From Planctomycetota bacterium (GTDB taxonomy: Bacteria; Planctomycetota; Planctomycetia; Pirellulales; Pirellulaceae), in assembly GCA_026692865.1 (NCBI GenBank), contig JAPLNI010000025.1:186001-250000 (forward strand): a stretch of DNA of 64,000 bases. Direction: 5' to 3'. A program made the translations under genes and the position numbers. Shown piece after piece: positions 18,518 to 27,424 of the stretch. Within the stretch, counting starts at the first letter, position 1; each line of letters opens with the position of its first letter. The notes under the pieces are model-generated. The model did no database searches, was not told the origin of the DNA, and worked only from the letters and a program-made list of their open reading frames with translations.

Positions 18518-20221
18518 TCACCCTAACAAATAACCTGTACAAGTGTGGGCATTGCCAATCGATCGTCCACCATTGTCAAATTGAGAAAGTAAATTCCATT
18601 TCCCTCCAGTCATGCTTACTTCGGGACTGTTCGCCGGCGCGTTGCCCTCAGCAGGAACTGGTACCGCTGGTGGAACCGCAGCAGGTTGTGCGGGAACAGA
18701 TGGTACGCTAGCGGGCGGAACTGCAACGGCAGCAGGGGCAGACGCGCCTTCTACTGTCGTATCGAGCTCGGTTTCTGCCTTAACTTTGTCCAAACCAAGT
18801 TTCTGAATATCGACGGGATTGAACAAGTAAACGATACCATAAACTTCAACGGGAACATCGCCGGTCTTCGTGTCAGAATTTGCATCAAAGGCACCTGCAC
18901 TGCCACCGTAAGGATCTGTTGGTGCAGCAGTAGATTCTCCGCCTCCGCCTCCAGAGTCGCCCCCATCAATGCCCCCGCCCGCGCCCCCCGCAAATCCACC
19001 GTAACTAGCGGATGCTCCAGCAGCACTTTCCTTACCATTCACTCTAACTTGTTTGACCTCGATCAGCAGTGAGTTATTCCCACATTCTGAAATCAGCGAG
19101 GCTATTTTAGTTGGATCCATTTTGACTCGAAACTGAACTGGAATTCTTTTTGCAACCGCGAAGAGAGCGTCAGCCGGAGCCGAGCTTTTCATGGCTGATC
19201 TCAATCTTGAAGCAGGCACAGGCTTGTAATCGCTGTCCACGTATCGCCCGTCGGCAGGATCCGGACGCATTGGAACCCCAACGCCTCCACCACCGTAGGG
19301 TGAACCACCAGGAAGAGGAGTCGCGGCACCGTATGGATTCGCTGCAACGGCAGATCCCGCTAACAAGGCATCTGCTCCGAGTACTTCCCCCGAGTCTGCT
19401 CGGGTAGCTTTACCCAAACGAATCCATTCAATCTGCTTGATCGGTGCCTGAAAGTTTTCTCGAGCATCACCATTGGTTCGTTTGATCACTTGCAAGACGC
19501 CATCGAGAACCCAAAGATCCTCTTGCGTGTAACAAATTTCCAGTGTGCTCGGTGGATTGGTTGGATCGTACCAAGGAACAATTTCCTTCTGAATCGTGCG
19601 TTGCGATGCAGTCTCCCAAGTTACTAGCGGTGCGGTCGGCACTGGAACGCCAGGAGCAATCCCAGCGACGGCCCCATAAACTGACTCCCCTCCGCCGTAG
19701 CCTCCTCCAGTTGAACTCAAGGACGCAGTCCAATTCGCACCTACAATCTTTGCGATCTTGGGGAAAACGTTTTTCACGTAGTCGCGGTAGACTTCTCGCT
19801 CCGTTAAGTCCAAGGGGTCAGGCTTTGGGGGATTTGAGTATTCCAAGAAGAATTCGATTGGTCGGAATTGATTTAACTTCTTAAGAGTTTCTGCTGTTCC
19901 AACGTCCTCAGGCCAAACCATGATGCCCCGCTGTCGGTTGTATTGCGACTCCCATGCCGACTTGACATCGCCAGTCATCAGCCCAACAGACTTCTTCATC
20001 TCTTCGTCAGAAAAGTCATTTGGGTGAGTGGAAACCTCTCCATTCAACGAGCTGACGTTTCGATACTTTCCTTCAACCGTGCCGATTCGAGAGACGACCT
20101 CCTGATCAATCGCCTGACGCGAGACGTAGAAAGTTCCGAAAGACGCCGATGCGATCACGACCATCAAGATCCAAAAATGGAACTTAACGACCCTCGCCCA
20201 AAAAACTTTTAACTGATCCAT
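18518..20221 (-). CDS. hypothetical single-pass membrane protein, PilO-like by position
   Basis: A 567-residue protein with an N-terminal membrane helix (FHFWILMVVIASASFGTFYV, about 14-33) followed by a long extracytoplasmic part. The topology and the place directly after the pilM/pilN fusion fit PilO, though the protein is much longer than PilO (about 200). It has a Gly/Ser-rich section around residues 395-440 and a Pro/Ala/Val-rich segment near the C-terminus, both likely flexible. A GGAATGAT sequence precedes the ATG. Sequence homology with PilO is not established. Confidence 0.7.
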   Translation of the reverse strand: MDQLKVFWARVVKFHFWILMVVIASASFGTFYVSRQAIDQEVVSRIGTVEGKYRNVSSLNGEVSTHPNDFSDEEMKKSVGLMTGDVKSAWESQYNRQRGIMVWPEDVGTAETLKKLNQFRPIEFFLEYSNPPKPDPLDLTEREVYRDYVKNVFPKIAKIVGANWTASLSSTGGGYGGGESVYGAVAGIAPGVPVPTAPLVTWETASQRTIQKEIVPWYDPTNPPSTLEICYTQEDLWVLDGVLQVIKRTNGDARENFQAPIKQIEWIRLGKATRADSGEVLGADALLAGSAVAANPYGAATPLPGGSPYGGGGVGVPMRPDPADGRYVDSDYKPVPASRLRSAMKSSAPADALFAVAKRIPVQFRVKMDPTKIASLISECGNNSLLIEVKQVRVNGKESAAGASASYGGFAGGAGGGIDGGDSGGGGGESTAAPTDPYGGSAGAFDANSDTKTGDVPVEVYGIVYLFNPVDIQKLGLDKVKAETELDTTVEGASAPAAVAVPPASVPSVPAQPAAVPPAVPVPAEGNAPANSPEVSMTGGKWNLLSQFDNGGRSIGNAHTCTGYLLG

Positions 20222-20384
20222 GAAATCATTCCTTTAAATCGATCCGGACGCAATCGTAACCGTTTCGGTACGCTTGCACCGGAGTTTGAGTTTTCTTTAA
20301 TCTGTTGAGTATCAAAAAGTCTCTGGTGTCACGAAACCTTGTTTGAACTCACAAGCCAGCAAAAATCGAAAGCCAGGAACCATT

Positions 20385-22604
20385 TCAGTCAAAGGATCCG
20401 CCTGAAACTTGCGGTGCGGCTGCCGACTGAACACTTGCGACGCGTCTAGGTGGAATTGCAAATTTGTCATAGTTTTTTTGTTCTCGCCACCACGTTCTGT
20501 CGGCAACCGTCTTCTCTTGCCAAACAAACTGCACCGTAAAGTAACAAATAGGTGCTTCAAAATCGAAAGGAACTTCGTTCCCATCCTCGTCCTTTAATGC
20601 AATACCGGCGGGAACTGCCGCTGATGAACCGCCGCCACCTTCCACGTCTCCAGATCTAACCGGCATTGCGCCTCCAACCAGTCGCTCATAAACCGGATTC
20701 ACGATGCGATTTTGGAGTTTGAGTTCTGGCGTTTTTACCAGTAGCGGGTAGGAGATTCCCATTTCTTTCAGGCTGTACTCTGTTAACTGTCCATCCGTCC
20801 CAGGAACCATTACCGTCCCGTTCTCAAGCCTTTCAATCAAAAACTTTCGGATGTGGTCCGTTCCACCAGTGCCTCTTTTGTCTTCGCCATTGAAAAAGTG
20901 GTAACCGTCAATTTGTACCAACCACCCCGAATCTTTGGGGCCAGTTGGTGGTAACGGAGCGGGCGGTACTGGTTGACCAGGAGCAACATTTGCAATTGGG
21001 ACCGCGGTGCCAACTAGCTTGATTCGGTTCTGAGTTTCTTCCAAGTATTTAGCGAGAAACGTTGCTGACCATTTTGAAAGGTCTTTGATGTAAACCGAGT
21101 CGACTTTCGTAACGTGAAAATCCATTCGATCTTTGTAAGGAAGCTCTTGAGCCGACTTTCCAACGAGTTCAGGATCTCGTCCGAGACTGGAAAAAATCGT
21201 TTTCATCAGTTCAAGCCATATCAATCGCCGATCGCCGTTGGACGAGACTTGCTCGCCAATCTCGGTAAGCAATGCGAGCCGCGTCTTTTGCTCTGTATCT
21301 TTTTCTTTATGCTGTGCACTTACGGCCATGACGTCGGCTACCGAACGCTCTGCTTCGGACCAACGATCCGGCGCGACAGTTGCAAACGCTCCATAGACTG
21401 ATGCAAAGTTGGCAACCATGCCCAACAGGAGAACCGAAAGAGCAGCAATTGCCCAAGGCTTCTTTGATCGCACAAGCCGCTCGACGACAATTTCTTGCGG
21501 CAGCAAATTCGTCTTCATCGGTCCTTGCGAGAGCAATTGCAGACAGAGCCCATAAACAACACCAAAGCCCGCCTGGTTTTCTTTGAACGCCGGTTGACCT
21601 GTTACTTCAGAGCCGCTGAGACGCTCGAACTTCTCAAGCAAGAGTACGTCCATACCAAGATTCTTATTGAGGTATGGCTGCAAGCCGGGAAGCTTTGCGG
21701 TGTTACCCAGCAACGTTAGATTCTCGATCTCAGAACGTTTGTTCAAGCTCTTGAAAAACCCAACCGAACGCTGAATCTCCGTAACAAGATCATTAAACAC
21801 AGGTCGCATTGCCTGGAAGATAAGCTTGGGATCGTCGGCTTGCATAACGTTTCGCTTTAGATGTTCGGCCTTTGCAAAGGTTAGCTTCAAGTCCTTCACC
21901 AACTGACGCGTGAAGTGGTTGCCACCAATCGGAATGCTCCGTTGCCAAACGCGAAATCCGTTAGTAACGATCAAATCTGAAGCATCCGTTCCCATGGAGA
22001 GAACTACCGATGAAGCCGGAGGCTCTTCAGCATCAAAAAGATCATTAGCCAACCGTTCCGAAAAACGGTCATAGGCGATCATGTTATAAGCAGCCATCGG
22101 GGCAAGCTGAATCACATCGACATCGATACCAGCCGCGGAGAAGGGTTTTAAAGCTCGAAAAACGGCTTCCTTTTTCATTGCGAAAAGACCGACTTCGCTT
22201 TCCAGAGCGTAGCCGTCCTCGATGTTGGAACCCGCCATCTGCTGGAAGTCCCAAATCACGTCGTTCAGATCAAACGGGATCTGTTGCTTGGCTTCGTACT
22301 TGACAATGTCCGGGATCTTTTTAATTTCGACGGGTGGTGGCTTGAAGAACTTTGCAAGACCGCTCTGACCAGGAATACTGATCGCGACTTTTGCACCACG
22401 CAGATCATTGCGAGACATAAACTGTTCGATTGCGTCCGCAATCAACTTTTCAGGTTCCGCTTCAGGCTGGCTGAGGATTTTCGGATATTCGACAAAATCG
22501 AACATATCGGCTACGACATCGCCACCCTCAAGATGACAGCGAAGTGCTTTCAACGAGCTCTGGCCGATTTCCATCCCCCAGACGTGATTTAATTTTTTAG
22601 CCAT
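20385..22604 (-). CDS. pilM: PilM-like ATPase fused to a PilN-like membrane domain
   Basis: A 739-residue protein. Residues 1-365 are PilM: GMEIGQSSLKAL, VAISIPGQS, the KYEAKQQIPFDL motif (102-113), and the actin-fold ends SVVLSMGTDASDL and LTLLGNTAKLPGL. In normal pili a separate PilN tail (INLLP) binds PilM; here TNLLPQEIVVERLVRSKK (365-382) continues straight into a membrane helix (383-405) and a long extracytoplasmic segment, so PilM and PilN are one chain. The gene heads a minus-strand run with two single-pass proteins and tsaD. Inner-membrane alignment complex of a type IV pilus or type II secretion-like machine. The pilus motors and pilins are not in the window. Confidence 0.85.
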   Translation of the reverse strand: MAKKLNHVWGMEIGQSSLKALRCHLEGGDVVADMFDFVEYPKILSQPEAEPEKLIADAIEQFMSRNDLRGAKVAISIPGQSGLAKFFKPPPVEIKKIPDIVKYEAKQQIPFDLNDVIWDFQQMAGSNIEDGYALESEVGLFAMKKEAVFRALKPFSAAGIDVDVIQLAPMAAYNMIAYDRFSERLANDLFDAEEPPASSVVLSMGTDASDLIVTNGFRVWQRSIPIGGNHFTRQLVKDLKLTFAKAEHLKRNVMQADDPKLIFQAMRPVFNDLVTEIQRSVGFFKSLNKRSEIENLTLLGNTAKLPGLQPYLNKNLGMDVLLLEKFERLSGSEVTGQPAFKENQAGFGVVYGLCLQLLSQGPMKTNLLPQEIVVERLVRSKKPWAIAALSVLLLGMVANFASVYGAFATVAPDRWSEAERSVADVMAVSAQHKEKDTEQKTRLALLTEIGEQVSSNGDRRLIWLELMKTIFSSLGRDPELVGKSAQELPYKDRMDFHVTKVDSVYIKDLSKWSATFLAKYLEETQNRIKLVGTAVPIANVAPGQPVPPAPLPPTGPKDSGWLVQIDGYHFFNGEDKRGTGGTDHIRKFLIERLENGTVMVPGTDGQLTEYSLKEMGISYPLLVKTPELKLQNRIVNPVYERLVGGAMPVRSGDVEGGGGSSAAVPAGIALKDEDGNEVPFDFEAPICYFTVQFVWQEKTVADRTWWREQKNYDKFAIPPRRVASVQSAAAPQVSGGSFD

Positions 22605-22618
22605 ACCGATTTCGCGAC

Positions 22619-22657
22619 GAGAGTTTTTGAAGAGAGTTTTTGAAGAGAGTTTTTAAA
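22619..22657. repeat. 13-base tandem repeat, three copies
   Basis: GAGAGTTTTTGAA occurs twice, followed by GAGAGTTTTTAAA, directly upstream of the pilM start and inside its probable promoter or leader. Confidence 0.85.
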
Positions 22658-22774
22658 GATAAGAGTATTCTGGAGCGAGCTAGACCAGCATGATAATCAT
22701 AATCAATCTATAGTTTATCCCTGGCAACGCTAAGCTGTCAAATTTTCCAAAAGAAATCCACTAATGGAGCCTTC

Positions 22775-25700
22775 ATGGCCTTCAATCGCCTTATTGCAGT
22801 CTTGCCTTGCTACTCGCTCGAGGACATCACCAAGGACCTTCGCGACCCTCAAATAGCTGAATTCCACGCAGCCTGGACAGTTTTGTGGCACCCTTGGATA
22901 CTCGCCAATTCAACAGGTATTCCCGAGTGGAAAAGATCCGACGGCTCCTCATTGGATGTCGAACAAGCCCTTGTTTTAGTCCCCTCGACAGCCTCTTCAC
23001 CGGTGGACGCCCCGGTTATGGAGCGAATGATTGTGCAGAATTGCACGATTGCAACGGCCAATGAATCACGAGCGACATCGCTCAGCAGCGTCTTTTCCGC
23101 CATCGACGAAAACAATTCCAAGGATTCCGAATCCGTTCCTGTGAATCAGCTACAGGCTCTTGAGACATTTATTGAACTGCCCCTACCGGTCGCAACTCCT
23201 CCTCTAATCGATCTGCACGGCCAACCACGAACAACGATCCGAGTCGAAGATTTCTACGCACTTGGACTGGTAACATTACTTGTCCAAGCACTCACTCGAA
23301 AGATTCATTACAGCAGCAATCTGGACGTGGTCCTCTTTGGAGAACAAGTCCGCACCGCGTCGCAAGCGTTTTTGAACCGCGATCCTCTTGAGTGCGAGCG
23401 GTGGCTTCAATCTTGCTTCGACCAACTCTCCCAAGAACGAGATCGTTACTTCTCTCAATCCGCTCATTTGGTCGACCTTACGCTGTTGGCTAAGACAACA
23501 CTCCAAGGTTCGCTCGATCGACAACTTTCTGCACAGCATCCACAGAACGTACTGGCCTCACCCGCGATCGTGGAAAGACTCAGTCAAACCAACGCGAGCG
23601 CGTTGCAAGTGCTCATCCAAGCCATCGCATCGGGACGCATCGCAATTGCTGGTGGTTCCGCAAACGAAGACAGTTTCGCTTCGTCTTCACAAGATAAAAC
23701 TGAAAGTCATTCAGCGAACGATGCTCCTATCGACTACGCACGCCAAGCACAGTCCACTCTCTATCGGCGAATTCATGATGCTCGTCAAAGCTATCTTCGA
23801 TTCGGAATAAATCCGCCAGAAGTATTTGCTCAGATGGAGCCAGGTATCCCTTGGGATTTCCCGACCTTTCTTACTAACGTTGGCTACAAAGCTGCCCTGC
23901 TTCACGCATTCACAGACGCTGACTACCCCGTTCCCACGCAATCGAAAATTGCATGGGAATCCTCCGACGGCAAGACGATCGACACGATCGCAAGTGGTTT
24001 CGTAGACGCATCGCTACCGCGCTCTGTCTTCAGCATCATATCCGATCTTGGAAAACAATTTGATTATCACCAGATACCAACGTTGGTCTTCGCACATTGG
24101 CCAGACCGATGCTGCGACGCGTTTCAAGATATCATAACTGCCGCACGGCGAACGTCAGCTTTGGGGCAATGGACAACTCTTACGAATTACTTCGAATCAA
24201 CCGGAAGTCCCTATTCCAATCAAAAGTTTACCGCCTCTCAATTCGCTCTACCCATCCAAAAAAGTCGCACTGAATTTCAACGCACTGCAACCTGGCAAAG
24301 TGCAATCCAGGTAAAGCGTGTTCAGCTTGAATCGACTCAGAACCTTGCCGTTGTCATCGATTTGATTCTTCGAGGCAAAACAACGTTCTCTGAGGAAGCA
24401 ACCAAGATGGCCACAGAAGTCGATCAGCAGGAGCTACTAACGCGATTTTCAAGCGATGAAGTACCCGCCGACACCTCTTCGCAAAGCGTTACTGTCCTGA
24501 AAGAAAAAGTTGGAACTGCGATCGCAAACTCCATTCCTCGCAACCCAAAAATCTCCGGCGCATCATCTGGTTTTTTAGTGCTTAATCCCCAATCGGGACC
24601 GCAACGAGTTTATCTAGCATCGATGAAACACACTCTCGACTCAACTGACTCGCAACGAATCTACGCCATCCACTCGCACGCAGCAGGAACCGACATGGTC
24701 GTCGACCTTCCACCGATGGGCGTATTGCAACTTTCATCACCTGATAAGTCGGCTGCAAGCCCCACACGCGCCAAGAACCCACTCGCGCAAGGTCCGCTGA
24801 TCGGTTCGAGTAGTTGGCTCCTTGCGAACGAATTTATCGAATGTCAAATCGACCCCAAGAGTGGTTACCTCCGCAGTTTGATGGTAGCCCGCAAACGAGG
24901 TGGCAAGCTGAGCGGAATGCCTGCGATCGCGATTGATAAACCAAGCCTCACCGCAGCGTCTCAGTACGCAACCCCATCCAAAGTTAGCAACCAGTACGTC
25001 TTTAACTCGCCTCTTCGCGCAACAATCATCAGTCGTGGCGAACTTGCTCACGAAGGAAAACGCTACGGGACATTTACCGCTGAATACACACTCTGGCGAG
25101 GTGCTCGACATGCAGACATATCTGTCAGCTATACTCTCGACAGCGGACTGGCTACTTCCGAAAGCGATTCTCTATGGAATCTCGCGCCCGTATGGAGAAC
25201 GGCGTGGCCTAGCCCCACAACAACCATCTCAACATGGATTCATGGTGCAAAGACGAAAGCACAAGCAGCCAAGTCGGATGGGCATCAGTTTTATGCTCCA
25301 GACCTCATTGAACTGGATGACGCCGAACATCGACTTTACATAACATCAGGCTGTTCCCCGATCCATCGCCGAGTCGACTCACTGTTTTTGGAAACGCTTG
25401 TCCCGATGATAGATTCGCGAACGGGCTCTCATTCATTTCGATTAGGCATGGACTGGCCAAGACCTTATCAAACGTTCCTCGAATCACTTGACGAACCGTG
25501 GATGGTAGCGGATGACCTGGGGACATTTCAGTCGGGTGGAAGCTTGTGGATGGTTCAAGTCAACCAACCCAACGTGCGGCTTGCATGCCAGAAGCTTCTA
25601 CACGACAGCAACTCCAAACCCAATGGTATACGTCTGATGATTCAAGAGACCCACGGCAAGTCCATCAAGAGCAAACTGTCTTTCTACCGAGATGCACTTG

Positions 25701-25825
25701 TTGCAACTAAAGTTCAAATTGATGGCACCGCTATCGAATCGCTCGAAATCCATTCAGGCGAGGTCACTCTCCCAGTCACCGCCAACGAATGTGGATTTGT
25801 GGATATTGGCTTTACCACAAATTAA
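22775..25825 (+). CDS. GH38-like (alpha-mannosidase-type) protein
   Basis: A 1016-residue protein without a signal peptide. The middle region (FGINPPEVFAQMEPGIPWDFP, FLTNVGYKAALLHAFTDADYP) and the C-terminal beta region (EFIECQIDPKSGYLRSLM, then RGELAHEGKRYGTFTAEYTL) follow the layout of GH38-type enzymes. The N-terminal part (LIAVLPCYSLEDITKDLRDP) lacks the HxD metal motif expected at the start of an active GH38 domain, so activity is uncertain. It reads away from pilM, sharing the upstream region. It might act on glycans or glycosides in the cytoplasm. Family assignment is moderate. Confidence 0.5.
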   Translation: MAFNRLIAVLPCYSLEDITKDLRDPQIAEFHAAWTVLWHPWILANSTGIPEWKRSDGSSLDVEQALVLVPSTASSPVDAPVMERMIVQNCTIATANESRATSLSSVFSAIDENNSKDSESVPVNQLQALETFIELPLPVATPPLIDLHGQPRTTIRVEDFYALGLVTLLVQALTRKIHYSSNLDVVLFGEQVRTASQAFLNRDPLECERWLQSCFDQLSQERDRYFSQSAHLVDLTLLAKTTLQGSLDRQLSAQHPQNVLASPAIVERLSQTNASALQVLIQAIASGRIAIAGGSANEDSFASSSQDKTESHSANDAPIDYARQAQSTLYRRIHDARQSYLRFGINPPEVFAQMEPGIPWDFPTFLTNVGYKAALLHAFTDADYPVPTQSKIAWESSDGKTIDTIASGFVDASLPRSVFSIISDLGKQFDYHQIPTLVFAHWPDRCCDAFQDIITAARRTSALGQWTTLTNYFESTGSPYSNQKFTASQFALPIQKSRTEFQRTATWQSAIQVKRVQLESTQNLAVVIDLILRGKTTFSEEATKMATEVDQQELLTRFSSDEVPADTSSQSVTVLKEKVGTAIANSIPRNPKISGASSGFLVLNPQSGPQRVYLASMKHTLDSTDSQRIYAIHSHAAGTDMVVDLPPMGVLQLSSPDKSAASPTRAKNPLAQGPLIGSSSWLLANEFIECQIDPKSGYLRSLMVARKRGGKLSGMPAIAIDKPSLTAASQYATPSKVSNQYVFNSPLRATIISRGELAHEGKRYGTFTAEYTLWRGARHADISVSYTLDSGLATSESDSLWNLAPVWRTAWPSPTTTISTWIHGAKTKAQAAKSDGHQFYAPDLIELDDAEHRLYITSGCSPIHRRVDSLFLETLVPMIDSRTGSHSFRLGMDWPRPYQTFLESLDEPWMVADDLGTFQSGGSLWMVQVNQPNVRLACQKLLHDSNSKPNGIRLMIQETHGKSIKSKLSFYRDALVATKVQIDGTAIESLEIHSGEVTLPVTANECGFVDIGFTTN

Positions 25826-26197
25826 GCATGGATTCCGAGCTCGTCGTGGCGAGTACCAAAATCAGCCCTCCACCATTGCTTTCCTGGTCAAAAAACAACG
25901 CAGAGTCGAATTTATATGGCGAGGGATATAATGCTGAGACGTCCCTCTAGTGCCTCAGGCTCAATTCAGGAAAAAATTGTGTGAAGAGCGTTTTAATCCG
26001 CCACCTTGAAGCTTGCGATTAGTGCTTTGTCCAGATTGAAAATTGTCCAACTCAATAATTGGTGTAGCTGAATTCGTCAGAATTCAGATGTCGATGAAAA
26101 CAATGGCAACAGCTGATGTTTTCAGATGTCGTAAGACATCTACTACGAGCACAAATACCGTTTTTCATCTGGACGAAGCACTAGCCAGAAATCTCAA
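25826..26197. other. intergenic region with repeat copy B
   Basis: This 372-base gap between two convergent genes consists largely of the MITE-like element at 26017-26186; nothing else is recognised. Confidence 0.6.
26017..26186. repeat. MITE-like element, copy B, with terminal inverted repeats
   Basis: The left end TAGTGCTTTGTCCAGATTG (26020-26038) and the right end CATCTGGACGAAGCACTA (26166-26183) are inverted copies with one mismatch over 17 bases. Inside are the hairpins CTGAATTCGTCAGAATTCAG (26068-26087) and AGATGTCGTAAGACATCT (26124-26141). No protein is encoded. Confidence 0.8.
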
Positions 26198-27019
26198 CTA
26201 ATGAGCTGTCCAGCCAGCGTCGACTGTTAAAAGGCTGCCGGTGGTATAGCTGCTGGCGGGGCTCGCGAGATAGATGGCGGCGCCTTGGATTTCCTTCAGC
26301 TCACCCCAACGCTTCATGGCGGTCAAACCGAGAATCTGCTGTTTCGCCTGCTCGGAATTGGCGATAGGAAGATTGATCTCAGTCAAAAAAGGCCCCGGAC
26401 AAATCGCGTTGCAAGTAATCCCGTGTGGAGCAAGCTCTAGCCCCAGCGTTCGCGTCATTTGAACGATGGCTCCTTTGCTGCTCGCGTACGAACTTCTATC
26501 GGGCAGCCCGACCACGCCCAAAGCACTCGAAATGTTGATGATTCGACCGTATCCAGCTTGCTTCATCGACGGAACGACTGCTTTACACGCATTCCAAGTT
26601 CCGTAGACATTTGTTTTCATGACTTGATCAAATTGATCGTGAGTCAAAACCTCGATGGGAGCTCGAATGTTGATTCCTGCGCTGTTGAGCAGGATATCAA
26701 TTTTGCCCCATCGATTCATGGCAAAAGCCACCGCGCGCTCGAGCGAATCCGGCTCCGTCACGTCTGCCTCAAATCCCAAGGCATCGACTGAGAATTTTTC
26801 CGCGACCGCTTTCGCTGCGGCGGTACACTCGGCTTCGTGACGACTCAGCAGTAGCAACGACGCTCCCGCAGAAGCGAGTCCTGCTGACATGGCCAAACCG
26901 AGTCCCTTGGATCCGCCCGTGACGACAGCCACATGCCCAGGCATCTGGAATTGTTGAATCCCGGGCAGTTCAGATATCCCCAGATCAGAAAGCCCCAGTA
27001 TGCCGTGCGAGCCACTCAT
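26198..27019 (-). CDS. short-chain dehydrogenase/reductase
   Basis: A classical SDR of about 273 residues. The NAD(P)-binding motif is TGGSKGLGLA, followed by the NSAGIN motif, the catalytic Ser in ISSA, and YASSKGA with Tyr and Lys. The C-terminal part (NAICPGPFLTEIN, YTTGSLLTVDAGW) fits gluconate 5-dehydrogenase or similar sugar/polyol reductases; the substrate cannot be told. ATG at 27019 is preferred over the TTG at 27037. It follows infA on the same strand with a short gap and could be co-transcribed. Confidence 0.88.
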   Translation of the reverse strand: MSGSHGILGLSDLGISELPGIQQFQMPGHVAVVTGGSKGLGLAMSAGLASAGASLLLLSRHEAECTAAAKAVAEKFSVDALGFEADVTEPDSLERAVAFAMNRWGKIDILLNSAGINIRAPIEVLTHDQFDQVMKTNVYGTWNACKAVVPSMKQAGYGRIINISSALGVVGLPDRSSYASSKGAIVQMTRTLGLELAPHGITCNAICPGPFLTEINLPIANSEQAKQQILGLTAMKRWGELKEIQGAAIYLASPASSYTTGSLLTVDAGWTAH

Positions 27020-27066
27020 CGGACACTCAGTTCGCAAAAGTGTAGATTAATTATTAGTGCAGATTT

Positions 27067-27288
27067 TTATCGCTCGCGGAATACGATCCGACCTTTGGTC
27101 AGGTCGTACGGAGAAAGCTCCACTCGCACCTTGTCACCTGGGACGATTCGAATAAAATTCTTTCGCATTTTTCCTGCGACGTGTGCGAGAACCTCATCTC
27201 CCGTTTCTAATTGCACTTTGAAACGAGTGTTGGCCAGGGCTGACATGACAGTCCCGTCCACTTCGAATGCCTCTTCGTTTTTTGCCAT
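27067..27288 (-). CDS. infA: translation initiation factor IF-1
   Basis: A 73-residue S1-fold protein matching IF-1 over its length: [20 protein letters not shown], then [20 protein letters not shown] and [10 protein letters not shown]. It binds the A site of the 30S subunit during initiation. It is not in a ribosomal protein operon here; its neighbours are an SDR gene downstream and a divergent methyltransferase gene upstream. Confidence 0.97.
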   Translation of the reverse strand: MAKNEEAFEVDGTVMSALANTRFKVQLETGDEVLAHVAGKMRKNFIRIVPGDKVRVELSPYDLTKGRIVFRER

Positions 27289-27424
27289 AAATTGCTTACT
27301 CGGCGATTTTCTTGGATCGATTTGCAGGTCGCCGTATCAAACTGATGGCTCCCGGGGTGAATTAACTGAATAGAATTATTAGTTATACTACTTCTCCCAC
27401 AACTTCGTCTATTGGAATTATTCT

